Source: Zhengitettix transpicula
Taxonomy: Eukaryota > Arthropoda > Insecta > Orthoptera > Tetrigidae
Length of the DNA: 64,000 nucleotides
NCBI GenBank assembly: GCA_037074705.1
Contig: CM073592.1
Coordinates: 50,328,129 to 50,392,128 of the forward strand
Direction: 5' to 3'
Every line of letters starts with the position of its first letter. The first letter of the stretch is position 1. The position numbers and the translations under genes are program-made. Positions 46,951 through 60,112 of the stretch are shown one piece after another. Under the pieces are notes generated by a model. That model was not told where the DNA came from. It saw only the letters and a list, made by a program, of their open reading frames with translations, and ran no database searches.

Positions 46951-47053
46951 AGGTGTGTGGATGAAACAAAGTTCCACACTAGGAGCTGATTTCAACAAAC
47001 TTATCCACATGTTAGCTTACGGTCGAGGAACAAACATGACACACGTAATGGTG

Positions 47054-47086
47054 CGGGGGGGCGGGGGGCGGTGGGGGGGGGGGGTG
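47054..47086 (+). repeat. Long G-run tract, strong G-quadruplex potential
   Basis: Runs of about 7, 6, 2 and 12 G separated by single C or T bases, within an otherwise AT-rich area. Confidence 0.85.
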
Positions 47087-49913
47087 GAGATGCGCAGGTA
47101 TTTTATACTCTTAGGTGTCGAATTAAATGTGTTTCCGTACTAATATAAACAAATAACCGCGAAAAGCTGGGCACCCAGGTAGTTGAAAATAAACGAGCCT
47201 AATTCCCTAACCATTATTTTTTAGTTACTACTCTTCAAATGAGTTTGTTATTAGATGAATGTAGAACTAAAAATATGAAGTACAAAGCTTAAGTAAACGG
47301 AATAAAATTAGCTGTCAATCTATCCCAATTGCAAATAATTTGCAAGAAATGAAAATGTGTAAAATAAACAAACCAAAGGCGAACCGGAATTCTGGTGGCT
47401 TCCATGAGCCACATTAATCGGCTGTTTTTTACCGGTTCGAACCTTCAGATAAAAATTCATGGTCTGGCTGTAAATCGAACCTATTAAGTCAGATGTGACG
47501 ACAGTTTTTGTTAACGAACGCGACAAATTATTTTGAAAGCTCGCTGCCTGAAATAAGATACTTCAGTTTTATCTATTCACAAAATAAGTGCACAGCAATA
47601 GAAGAGATTGTAAAAAACGTAACCGCAATAATCTGAGACGTAATAAATTGGGATTTAAAAGAGATCAACTCCTCGCAATGGAGTATTGATTGACACGCTA
47701 ATACCTGGATCAACACTAATCACGATTCAATGGTAATCATCGACCTTAACATAAATAATGTGGGACTTAACAGCAAACCTGTTCGTTTCGTAAATTTACA
47801 AAGAATCAAGCTTAATACTGAGTTTGAAATAGGATAAAGTGATTGGTTTGACAGCAATGGAGTTTAGGTTTTTTAATTTTGTAAAATTATATTTAATAAA
47901 GAGCTCTAAAGTATGTATAAATTACATCGACAAAAATAATCTACTAATGTTAACTATGAAGTTACGCCACTTAAACAGAACGGAAATACTTATTTTGGAC
48001 GACCAAATTAAATGGCGGGACCAATTTTGTGCAGTCTTTTCAGTTACAAGTCATCACATTATCTCTTACTGCCTATTTTCTTATTTATAGAAACAATTTT
48101 ACGCAGATTCTAATTTAGCATTAATTTTTTAAAAGTAATTTGGTAAAGTACACGTGACCGTCTCCAAATTAAGAAAAACCTAGCACTTGCATTCAACAGA
48201 ATATATAAAATACTAATTAATAATCAAGCTCTTCGGCAACTACGGTTTTAAATTTAAAACAAATGAAATCATTTTTCCAGTAAAATTTTCTGATAACTGT
48301 TGCATCTGAAAGTTCACCACATTTCAGAAAGAAAATTAAATAACTGCTGACTGGCTTTTACTCGCACAGTATTTAGTCTAATTAAAACTTCTGCTCAATT
48401 GTGTAGCATATTTTCACTAAAATTGTAAACATCAGTATGAAATGTTTTCCTATCAAACACACGTTACGTCGGACGAGCACAAAAATGGAAAGGTCATGCA
48501 GCGTTTTCCAATTTATAGGCTCATTAGTAATAAGTAATTTGACATATGCCTTGTATGGAGCTGAAACAAATGTTTCTATTCAGATAAACACTGTACATAT
48601 TCAAACAATTATACTGGCTCGGAACTGTGAATGAGAGAAACAATTGGCAGTGGTGTGCAGATTTCGATGGAGACGATTCTCCAATTGTTGGAAACTCATT
48701 CGCCCCGAAACTATTGCGGGCTGGCGATAAGCCAATGGTAGGGGTGATGTAATGTCCTTCCCTCCAATAGAGACCACCAAATTGTTCCATTGCAATGAAT
48801 CTGCAACTTTGGCACAGCTTTAATTGAATTCCAGGAAAGGTACCTGTATCGTTCATACCGAAATTGAGGTACAGGAAGAGCAGTTTAAAACAAACAAAAA
48901 TTAATTAATAATTCGGTGACTTATAACATGATGCAAATGAAATGTACAGAAAATAAATTTTACTAATCTAAAGATTTTTAAAAACACACGCGCTTTATGG
49001 ATCTAGTTATATTGAGGAACATGTAAATATTTGAAAAGCGTCGGAGTAACAATTTGAGAACAGAAATAAAAATGCCCAAGGCAAAATACATTGCTTATAC
49101 GTCGAATTATGAAATGCGATTTGTGCCTGGGTTATGAAGTGGAGGTGGAAAATGGAAATCTTGCAAAAAGAACGAACTGAATTAGTGACTTATTAGCATA
49201 CGAGACAAGAGTAATTTTTTTAAAAAAAAATATTGCTAAGGAAGCATTTAAGCTAAAACGACCGACTCCTAAATATAGGCAGTCCTCACTTAGGTAGAAG
49301 AATTAGATGCCGAAAGAACGTGACACAAACTAAGAATGTGAGTTATCTTCAGGAATTACTTATTCGCTTATTGCAACATAGTGATGGAGTAAAACTATTT
49401 CATTACATCATCGTGAAAAATTTTTCCCGTCGAGATTAATTGTTTTTATTTATTCAAATGATCCACACTCATCGTGTCAATTAAGTGTTGTTTATTTGAT
49501 TTTTATCTTTTTACTTGTCACCTTTGTAATGGATTAAATTGATAACATTAAGTTCATAGAAGAAAGTTCCTTTCTGTGACCATATACGGGTTGGAAAATC
49601 TTGCAAATTTGGGTTGTAGACCTCAAGGAAACCGAGAAAAAAATACCGGGAGTAGTCTCTATCTAGTAAATTCAGTCAGCTGGACGAAGTAAGAGGTGTA
49701 ATCGGCCGGGAGATACAAACTACAGGATACGAAGTCTCATAAATGTAAATAACAGAAGATTCTCGAATAGATTTTTTTATTACCTACATAAGGAGACGAC
49801 TACATTGAGTTATGTTCGTATACGGCGAAGTTAAATTATATAACGAGGTCGAATAGGCATTACGTCCTCGAAGGAAGAAAAGAGCGAGGTTTAAAAGGAC
49901 GCACGATATATAT
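47087..49913. other. Intergenic DNA, no gene seen
   Basis: Frames at 48437-48856 (up to 110 codons, on both strands) overlap in a slightly GC-richer patch and match nothing I know. Confidence 0.5.
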
Positions 49914-50894
49914 TGTAATAATAACAATTAAATGATTAATTCTAAATGAAGATAAACCCCACGTTGGAGCACAAAATGTAACACAATTTAATTAATTATT
50001 CAATTTAAATAAGACCCACGTTGAGGCACCAAAATGTAATAATCACATTTTATTTTATTAAATTTATTAATTTTAAAGTGAAGATAAGCCTTACGCTATA
50101 AAAAATTAAAAGTTAAAATGATAGGATTTTAAATGAAAACAAGAGTATAACACAAAATTAATTTAATAAAAACAAATTCTTATCTCAATTGATATTTTAC
50201 AAGATGTGGCACGGCTTAATTTCAGGGCCGCCTATCGGGCCTCCAATAAAGATTGTTACAAAATGACAATTAAAAAATTAATGCAAAAAATTCTTGACTT
50301 AAATTATTGAAATACAAAATATTTACGATAATTATATTTACACATTAGGTTTACAATTAATAAAATTCATTCTTTTGTTTACTTTACTCTTAGCTTTTCG
50401 TCGTGGCCTGATCTCACTCGATTTTTGTTAAACAGATCACAGAAAGGCCATATTTCATTTTTAATTTAAGGATGTTTTATTTTTCAAACACCAAGCACTT
50501 CCTGCTTTAAGCTGTCGATAACGTTGTTTTTTAAAACTTTGATAATTGAATGAAAACGGCAATAGACGAAATACTTCAGACTGTCTACTATTAATTCCAA
50601 AACCCGGGACTTTAATATAGTTTGTCTCTGCTGCCTAATCACACTTGCTCAAATATGGTACAAGGAACTTTGATTCAGGGACTCCACAAAACACACCTTT
50701 CGCCTTCCTGGTCCAAGCAATTCTGAATATCTCAATTTCTGTACGTCACAGTGCTGCCTGAGGCAACAATGCAACTTTAGCAAGCAAGCATTATATGGTC
50801 CATATTCTTGTAGACAATCCTCATATTCACACCGCCGATAATTAAAATTGTAAAACCTTGTTTATTAAAAAATTTCATATTTTTAATTATCACA
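49914..50894 (-). mobile_element. LTR-like element D (TA-targeted family)
   Basis: On the minus strand it begins TGTGATAATTAAAAATATG at 50894 and ends GTTATTATTACA at 49914, with AT dinucleotides on both sides. The block TTTATTGGAGGCCCGATAGG..GGCCCTGAAATTAAGCCGTG (about 50211-50257) corresponds to the one in element C. An LTR-like end TGTGATTATTACA (50035-50047) is followed by TTTTGGTGCCTCAACGTGGG (50015-50034), close to the tRNA-Lys primer-binding site. A second TTACA-TTTTGTGCTCCAACGTGGGG unit lies at 49957-49981, followed by about 40 more bases to the terminus. Non-coding. Confidence 0.6.

Positions 50895-50942
<48 letters not shown>
50895..50942. repeat. Compound (TA)n(GT)n microsatellite
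   Basis: About twelve AT units followed by twelve GT units, touching the 5' end of element D. Confidence 0.95.
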
Positions 50943-53900
50943 TATTAAGCGTGTAAGCTATGAAATGAGTATAAGTTGATAGGAGGTTCACATGTTAATT
51001 TATAATATTAATCAGTCGTACGTTTAAGTGTAGGTTCAAGAGTTCATCGCTTCTTCCCAAACAGCCAGATAAACGGTATCATGATTTTGGTGTTCGCGAG
51101 TTATTAAAAGTATCCGATCACACAACTCAAGTCAACGATTTTGCTATTTAATCACTTAATGTATTTCTTTATTGTCACTAATAGAAACTGTTCCGGTTCA
51201 GTAGCCACCAAGGACCCTGAGAATAGAGTATCACTTATTTCCGTTTTGCTATAAATTGTATTTTTAAGTAAATAATGAAAATCTTCAAATCAGTCATTTA
51301 TATATGAATAATTAATTGTAACAAAAACTATCTGGTATCTAAAATATTATTCCATAAATTCAACTCGCTTCCCCACAACAATTTAATTACTACCCACAGC
51401 TGCAACTCGTTCATTTATCCTAACGACACTGGTAATTGTTTAGGCGCTTTAATAATAATGTAGCAGTCATAAAGGGTTATCTCCCATCTCTCCGAAGTAT
51501 TACATATACAAAATTAAAGGCTCTACCACCAAATATAAATTTAACCCTTCTTAATTTCTGCGTCAAAGTAGGCGCAATTATGTGCCCTATCGTGGTTACG
51601 CTGCTAATTTCATTTTAAGCACCTCAATCAGTTAGTCCCTCAGCTTAATTTTCAGCATTCTTTTGCAATTCGTATTTCAAACGCTTTGTCTTCACTTTCT
51701 CCATTTCTCTGCTCATTCCGCAAGTTTCATTTCCGTGCAATTAAACACTCTACACACATCTTTTAAAATTCTAATTGTATGTTGCAAGCCGAGTCTTTTA
51801 CCGTAGAACACTTTGTGCAACGTTCATCTTTGTTACCGTCAGCCCTGGTAAATGTTTCTTCCCGGAAGCAGAACTTTTTCCATAGGATCCAAGAGTAAAG
51901 CAGATTTCATATCACACACTGAAATTTAACTCTAGCGCATCCTTTATTACTTACTTTTAAAAATCTGATTAATTTAATTTGTTTAAGTGCATTTTGTGGA
52001 AACAAAAATATAATTTAATAATGAATGTGGATTCAGAACTTTTATTAAATAGAATTGTGCTTAGTTTTCTGAAACGATAATTGCATAGTTTATGTAAACT
52101 AAGCAAAACAAATTTTTAGAAATTCCAATTACTGTGCATTGGAATTTACAAACATTTCTTTGACGAAAAAAAATACAATATATTATCCAATATGCCAGAA
52201 TTTAATTACTTATTAAATTAATTTATTACTACAACATTGAAATTTCTCATAAAAATAAAAACAGGTTTTTTTCCTACAAATGAGACCTAATGTAATAAAT
52301 GATGGATATAATTTTTTCACTGATAGAAGTCAGTTCTTTGTACTTCAATGAAGAAATTTTTATATAAAACATAAGATATCATCTTTTCTAATTATTATTT
52401 ATTATCAGACTAAGTCAGAAATTAGGGACGAAACATGGCGTTTCTAATTTTGAAGGAATAATTTCAATCATTGAACTTATTTAAATTTATGTTTTAATTA
52501 TTAGCTGATATATTCATTTTTATTCAATTTTAGATAATGTATAAATTTTAAGAAAAGATGCGGGTTCCAAAATCGAGAATTCTTGAACACTTTACGGTTT
52601 ATACCCGTAAGAAAGATAAAAATTTGAAATTTTAAGAATTTTAAATTTTTTAAAAAAAAAATCAGAATTTTAATTACAGTGAAGTTACAAAGAAAATTGT
52701 GATTTGCATGGAACTATTACGAGCTTAATCGTTCCTGAAATCTGCTATCTAATCCAAGAAGAAATAATCCTGAGGCCTTGAAATATATGGAACGGCATTT
52801 CAACTTAATAATTACAAACACAAGCACTAATAAAATACATTACCGAAACGCACATTTCTCTGACACACACAAGAATTATACAACAGACGATTTTGTTATT
52901 TCAGAAATAATTGGTAATGACGTAGTACTAATTATGAAATTATGAACATACCTTCATGACATTATTTGCGAGTATGCAGCTCTTCCTACGACATTCCCGA
53001 AAAGGTTAATTTGTACTGAAGCTTAGTTTTAATTAAAATTTCTTAACGGTGTTGTAAATCACAAAGTTGAGTAATTTACGTCCATTTCGCTACGGCAAAG
53101 ATCTTCACGGTCGAAGACTTAGTTTTATTACAACTATATACCACCACCCCTCTATTAACTACGAAGGAGAATAACTGTATTAAATAATTTTTTTTAAAAA
53201 AAAAACAAATATTCATTTCCAATATTTTTTCTAGGTATAAATTTACGATAAACGGGTAAGTTTTTAACTATTTATGTAACTATACTGCTTAAGTTTTTTT
53301 AAAAAAAAATTGGAATTTGCAAAGGGGTTTTAATGTCCAGTATCAATGTATTCAAATAATTAAATAAACAAAAGTTGTAAATAACAGGAGGAAAAACTAT
53401 TTTTATAGACACACCACAATTAATATTTGCTAAGCGGACAAGTGAAAAGTTCAGAACAGGAGTAGTAAATAAATAAGTTTTAGCTACATTAAATGTAATT
53501 ATATATATATATATATATATATGTATGCTGCCGTCAGTAAAAAAAAGTAATTATGTTTATTATGAAAAATTTTACGAAGGTTATTAGCTTATTTATATTA
53601 TTGTAAATAGGCATTTTTCATCATTACCGTAGATCCAATGCCATTCAAATCGTACTTTTATTTATAGAAGGATAAGTAATATCGCCAAATTAAGGGTTAG
53701 GCAATATTGAAAAAAAATTAAATTCTACAAAGTACTTTTCTCGATGCTTTAGTGCATCCAGTAAATTATACCATACTCCACGAACGAGGCAATAGGATAG
53801 CCATTACATAAATTATTACAATTACTGTAAGAGACAATTTATAACAATTAAAAGTTAATATGCAATTAACTAAAAATCGGGAATACAAATTTCCCTGTCC

Positions 53901-55470
53901 AACATATCTAAAATAAAGAAATAATAAAAAAATGTTCAACATTACTACGGGTATATTAAAATATCTACAGTATTCAAAAAAATTAAATACGTACTCGGTA
54001 AAAAATATTTAGAGATAAAATATGGAATGTACGTCACACGAGAATAAATTGCTCAGATACCACGATGAAGCTGCAAACCTCATTTTTCTTTGCTTGTCGA
54101 ATAGCCCCAGAGCATAATTCCACATGGCAAAACAAAATGATTTGTATTTATTAATATGAACTGCAAGCATACTCCGTAAATTTTATATTTTAATTTTAAG
54201 CGAGATTCCTGTGTAGTTAATGGTAATAAAAATATACAATAATTATTATACCGAAGTAAAAGTTCTGCGATACTCCGGTTTTAAATTGTACAATTGTAAA
54301 CATGTTAACAGTTTAGGTTAACATACAGCTTTCTAATATGTAATTCATAATTTCATGTAATAACCTCTTTGACTCAACAGAGGACTGCTGGAATTAATAA
54401 AAAAAATTCTAAAGCGTTCATGTAAATTTTTTGAAAAATTGTAAATGTATCACAAAGCAACCGTGAAGTGTTCTGTTTACCGAACACACGATGACAAAGT
54501 CTTCCTAATCAAATATCTGATTTCCAAGATGAACAAGATTAAGTGATAAAATGTTAATCACAAAACACTTATTATAACCTCTAGCAGCAATTATGTATCA
54601 AGGGACTTTTGACGAATTGACCCAAGAGGCTACTTCTGTCAGGTGTGATTTAAATAATTTTTCCAGATGAAACGACGAGAAAATTATATGGACACTACAA
54701 AGAAGAGCTTACATAGAACACGCGTGGACGTGACTAATTCAGGCTTACGGATAGGCCAATTTTAAAAAAATTGACAAGCAGTGATGTCATACGTCCCTCC
54801 ATTTACAAATTACACTGCATTATGCATTCATTAACACCGGCATGCGCCTCCATTTGTCACGAAAACCAAACTACACAGTTTAACGATAGGCCTATACTGG
54901 TAAGCTTCTAAAATTACCTGCATTTACTGAAACGGCAATAATACTGGAATAAGAATAAATTAACATCTTTCATTGCTTTTACTAAGTAACCAATCGGTTT
55001 TACTAGTGATCTTAAAAGTTACGCTGTTTTATATTAGCACAAAAAAACGATTTCGTATTCACCAGGTTATTTCGATGTCAAATATCGAAATTCAGATTTT
55101 ATATATCTCAGTCCAAAATAAAATTCGTAAACCGTGGCCTTGTATTAATGGACTTTCTCGGCAGTTTGCTAGGTCAAATTATGCACCGTCGCGTTGTAGT
55201 GTCCATTAAGAGTTTATATATATACACACCCCATTCACACACGAGTGGTAATTGCAACTGTATCCATGATGTATAATTGAATACCACGAATGTTCTAAAC
55301 AGTGGACCTTGCCAAAGTCGTAGTTCTCAGTTTACAACTATGACATGTATAGAATTGCGTTATGTATGTTTTACATCTTCTTCGAAAGGGGAGAACAATA
55401 GATAATATTAATATAGTTTTAATTTAACATCTGTTTTGAATTAATAAAACATTTATGACGTTATACAGGT
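50943..55470. other. AT-rich intergenic DNA, no gene seen
   Basis: Contains a (TA)n at 53498-53522 and A/T tracts (for example 53189-53206). No recognisable frames. Confidence 0.55.
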
Positions 55471-55661
55471 ATTTATTTATATTATGACGACGTTTCGATA
55501 CCATTCCTACAGGAGGAAGTATTTACAAATGATTAGATTTATAGTATAATTGTACAAAGTAAAAAAAGACAAGCCAATCATTTGTAAATACTTTCTCCTG
55601 TAGGAAAATACCTGATGAAGATACAAAAAGGTATCGAAACGTCGTCATAATATAAATAAAA
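55471..55661. mobile_element. Hairpin (MITE-like) element with TTATGACGACGTTTCGATACC arms
   Basis: The left arm 55471-55534 and the right arm (55576-55605 plus 55630-55661) are reverse complements with one or two differences. Right-arm landmarks are AATCATTTGTAAATACTTTC, CCTGTAGGA and GGTATCGAAACGTCGTCATA. A 24-base insertion (55606-55629) is present only in the right arm and carries CTGATGAAGATAC, which can pair with the following GTATC just before GAAAC. GAAACGTC ends are common in insect SINE and Penelope-like sequences. Non-coding. Confidence 0.7.
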
Positions 55662-57108
55662 AATAAAAAGTGTATAAGGTCATCAATTGTTTTATTAATA
55701 CAAAATATTCTTACAAAACTTTTAATACAACCACCTTTCCAAACAATCTAATTGGTTCAGTGTACGTATAATTTGACTAAAAGTTTGGTACGTAAGAAAC
55801 CCTAGGATCGGTGGAAATTTTAACATAAGGAATTAATAAATTGGTTGTGTAACGTCAAAAATTACTTTGTAACAACTTCTTGGAAGGGAAAAAAATTGAC
55901 GAGATTAGTTTAAACCAATTTATAAAAATATTAATTTCAGAGAGAATCCTCTAGCGGTAGAGAGCATAAAATGAAAAAAAAAAACATGTATGGGTAGGCA
56001 ACACCTTTTTAATTAATTCCGACACCAAAGAACACTCGGCCGGGAGAAACTAAATTAAATATCTGTCTCCAAAAATGCAAATAGCAGCAGATTGTTTGGC
56101 TTAAAATGTGTGTGTGTGCGGCCACTTTTAAATTCTTTGATACGGATGCTGTTACTCAAGGAGAAACGAGATAATGAGTAGAAGGTATAAAGAAAGTACC
56201 GGACTGTAAGAACATCCCACTTCTAAGACAAGCGGTATAGACGAATAATGTCATAAGGTAGATAATAGTATAAGGTAATACAAAAACATAAGTTGAAAGC
56301 AAGAGGTTCAGTGTCAGCCGACTGAAGTTTGTAACTTCAACAAAGTTAGAAGCGACCTTCACGTGTTTGGATAGTTATTAAAAAAAATTGGTCCGTCACA
56401 GGTTTACGATTTTGCAATTTAATCAAAGCTTAATTAATATGTGTATTATTAATATCAAACAAAGACTGCTGATTCAGCACTCGCATAACCCTGATATATT
56501 TATTAGCGTTAATTAAATCGTATTAATTTAATTAAAGGTTTCGAAATGGGTACTTTCTGTAAATAATTTATGAGATGATAAATGTACAGTAGCATTGCTC
56601 AAAAGTAAACTTGTTACGAATCAAGCCCCCTAAAACTTAATTACAACCAAAAAAAACTACACAGTAAGGCTAAAAAATTTGCAATATCATCATACATAAT
56701 CGAAATTATATGTGAAACTAAATTGTTAACTAATTTACAAAACCGGAGCACCACGTAACTTTTACTTCGGTATAATAATTACTGTATATTTATATTATTA
56801 GGAACTACACAGAAATCTCGCTTAAGAGTAAAATATAAAATTTACAGCGTATGCGTGCAATTCACATTAATAAATACAAATCATTTCGTTTTGTCATGTG
56901 GAATTATATTCTGGGAAATTCGACAGACAAAATAAAAGGGGTTTGCAGCTCAAACTTATTATCTGAGCACTTTCCTGTGTTTATACTCGTGTAATGTTAT
57001 CTGATATTTTATCTCTAAATATTTTTTTTTACCTAGTACGTATTTAATATGTTTGAATACTGTAAATATTTTAATATAGCAATTATAAATATTTATTATT
57101 ATTACTAA
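55662..57108. other. AT-rich intergenic DNA, no gene seen
   Basis: Short unrecognised frames only (up to 82 codons). Confidence 0.55.
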
Positions 57109-57720
57109 ACTAGCTGGGTGCCCGGCGTTGTCCGGGATGTCATTTATCCATAACCACCGACTTGACTCTAATCTAGGTAGCTTTTGCGTTATTTTTATGT
57201 AACGCAACTCGACCCCTATCCCTAGATGTATTTACCTCCCATTCCGAATGGTGTTAAACTATTTCAGGGTCAATGAGTTCGATTCGACGAATATATTGCC
57301 GTATGAACATGTTCAAAAATTTCCACCCCCGCTACTGTGGGTTAAACAAAAAGGATTTATTCCACGCAAAAATCGGCCGATCAACATGTGTGAAAATTTC
57401 CATCTATGTTCAGCCCCACACATGGTGGTTAAACTGCAATTTGACATCCATAACCCTGGATTTGACTCCAATCTCTGTTGTATTCACTTTATTTTCTTGT
57501 ATCGCTCGTCCATCCCCACCCCTAAGAGTGCTCCTTTCCCGTGCTATAAGGGGTTGAAATTATACTTAGATAACATTGGTAGAAACAATATCAATATATT
57601 TGAATCCTAAAAATATATACGACTCCAATATCGGCTGATTAGCATGTTTGAATATTTCCACCCCCGCTCCTGTTCGAAAAAAAACTTGTACGAAATTTGC
57701 TCCACCGGTGTAGATTTGTA
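57109..57720 (+). repeat. Interspersed repeat family G, copy 3 (longest)
   Basis: Starts ACTAGCTGGGTGCCCGGCGT. Internal blocks recur with variation: CATAACCACCGACTTGACTC and later CATAACCCTGGATTTGACTC; GAACATGTTCAAAAATTTCCACCCCCGCTxCTG and later AGCATGTTTGAATATTTCCACCCCCGCTCCTG; CCCCTATCCCTAGATG and later CCCCACCCCTAAGAGTGCTCC. This gives a degenerate tandem structure of two or three units. The 94-120 codon frames across it are side-effects of this repeat. Confidence 0.75.
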
Positions 57721-57746
57721 TAAGGAACATACACGCAAACAAATAT

Positions 57747-57768
57747 ATATATATATATATATATATAC
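57747..57768. repeat. (TA)n microsatellite
   Basis: About ten AT units shortly after family G copy 3. Confidence 0.9.
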
Positions 57769-59587
57769 ATACATAAATACATACAAACAGTTTTATTTAT
57801 TAGATAGTACTTTTAGATATGTTGGAATGGGAAATTTGGGTTCCCGATTTTTAGTTATTTGCATTTAATTTATAATTGTTATTAATTGTAGCTTCGAATA
57901 ATAGTAATATAATTCTATGCAATGACGTATCCGATTTCCTCATTCGAGGAATTTCATCAATCAACTTAGATTGAAAGCTAACAATTTGAGGAAATTTGCT
58001 AAATTTTATTTACATTTATCACAATTATTTAACAATTCTGGGAAAAGGAAACATTGTTTCGTTACACAGAACACAAGTGTCACACACAAAAGGTAACTCC
58101 ATATTTTTTCAGGCAATTTACTACGTATTAATTCGTGTAAAAGCAATTATCACATTTATGTACCCTTTTTTTCCATTTTTCAACCCACCAGATGAAGGCA
58201 CTCTTTTTCTCTGCATTTCAGATGATAAAAACACTCATCTGTAATGGCGGATCCGTCGAGATGTATTTGCATAATTCAGAACTTCCTCTGCTCTTACAGT
58301 TTCACTTACTAATTCAAGAGACAAGACATCCACATTGAAGAGTCGGGGAAATTCTTCCAAATATATAAAACCTCTCTGCTTGAAAGACAAACAATTTACT
58401 CGCCAAGTTGAAATGCGTGTCGTCTCAGTTCAATTACAGTCAATTACGGTAATTACTCCATTGCAATCAAACGAGTCTGTTGGCAGTGAGTTTCCAATAT
58501 CTTAATAGCGGAAATATTTCCAAGTGGACTGTGAAGTCATTGAAAGGAAATTACGTCAATATCGAAATCAAGAGCACAGAAAACGAGCACTATATTTAAT
58601 TTAAAGAATAAAGAAAAACTTTTACGACTAAAGTAGTAATTTAATTTTAGTTTTGTCAGATACATTACGTTCGGTGAAATTATGTCCTCGTGTTTCATAC
58701 TACGTACATTCCTTTCTCACCTTCACTGTATTTATTTAAAAAACTAGTCAAAGTATTGAATTCATTCCCTGCATTTGCAGCGGTTTTCAACTCTCGACAT
58801 ATTGTACGGAAATATTTTATTTGCCCTCGGCGCGAACTGAAACGACTACATAAATAATAAAAAACGAAATTACGAAACAATTTGTTATTGGAGTTTTGTA
58901 TTGAAGTTCATAACGCAGTGAATTGGATTTAGATAGTTTAACATATATTATTATTATTATAATAATTATTCCAGACGAATAAATTTCATAAAAACTGAAC
59001 CGAAAACAATTACACTGATAACAAAATTCTCTTTCCGGCCAAAAAAGAATTGCTTATAAAAAAATAGGGTACTTCGTAATTGATTATGCATTACAATTAA
59101 ACAATGTACAAGATAATTCGCAAAGATTGAATGGAAAATGTGAAGATTGAATCAAAATTTTTACCCTTAGCGGATTTAGACGGAAATTAATTTTTACAGT
59201 TCAAACCCATCTTCGCAGACATCTGGTGACGAATGGAGTCTCAAAACTAAATTTTAATTTTATACATATAAAAGGCAACATTTACAAACGTCACTCGTGG
59301 TTGAAGGATTTTTCTCCCCGAAAGTATTATATAGTATCATTCACAGCGTGCAATGAAAAAAAATAAAACACGAAAAAAAAACTACAGTTTTGTAAATTGA
59401 CCCCGAAGGTGGCGATGGAGGAAGAATACGAAACGTAATTACAGTGAAGAAGTGTGGTAATTTGGAATTTTTCTACAAACAAAGTTCCTTACGGAAATTT
59501 GCTTTAAGATCAATTTTGTGTGTTATTTCAAAATAAAACTCATCGAAGAAATAAAAAATTCACAATAAACGTTTCTAGGTCTTAAAC
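57769..59587. other. AT-rich intergenic DNA, no gene seen
   Basis: Frames up to 82 codons, unrecognised. No repeats shared with the window were noticed. Confidence 0.5.
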
Positions 59588-60107
59588 ATGGAGGATTATT
59601 TCTGTTGGAAATTTGTGGGGTTACAATACGGGGTTCCGGTACGTGCAAAAAAAAATCCACGGAAAAAGTGTTGGCATTTCCTGCGCTGTAATTATTCAAC
59701 CCGAACTGACAGGCAAATGTGCTCTGCTGCGACATGGCAGTCTTTACGAAAAACCCGCCAAATTACGTGTCTATATTTAAACCACCACCGCCGCAAAACA
59801 TCAACCCAAATTAGATTAGACAGGCGGCAAATCCATGTCAAGGACCCTGCCAAGTTCCCCTTAAAGGGGCAGGGATTGTTTGACGTTTCCGAATCGGAGG
59901 AATTACCTTGGAGCTGACGAAGCGAGACATTGGCGTTATCAGAGTGTTCTCTCCCACAAACAGCACGTGACTGGCGAGGAGCAGAGATGTCGGTCCTCTG
60001 CCCCTCTCCAGCTTCACGCAGCTCTCGTACGCAGGACCACAATCTCCCCTCACCTCCTCTACGACTACAACTCGCTAATATCGATCTATACAAATACGAC
60101 ATCAAAA
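59588..60107. other. GC-richer patch with long overlapping frames on both strands
   Basis: The plus strand has a 109-codon frame from ATG 59588 and the minus strand a 137-codon frame (59692-60105), the longest in the window. Neither has a motif or domain I recognise. The minus frame is Arg/Cys/Ser-rich, as expected of chance reading of GC-rich DNA. The short palindromic CCCCTTAAAGGGG core at 59858-59870 is the only local structure seen. A decayed mobile element or an exon cluster is possible. Confidence 0.3.
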
Positions 60108-60112
60108 TTCAC

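Noticed and set aside
45152..50894. Elements C and D as the two LTRs of one 5.7-kb retrotransposon
   Set aside because: They are in opposite orientation, each has its own (TA)n flanks, and the 3.7 kb between them has no gag-pol-like frame.
55612..55640. A proven hammerhead ribozyme
   Set aside because: The core has an extra A before stem II and I could not place stem III with a UH site; kept only as a hypothesis in findings.
57248..57610. 120- and 94-codon plus-strand frames as genes
   Set aside because: They lie within family G repeat and follow its internal repeats.
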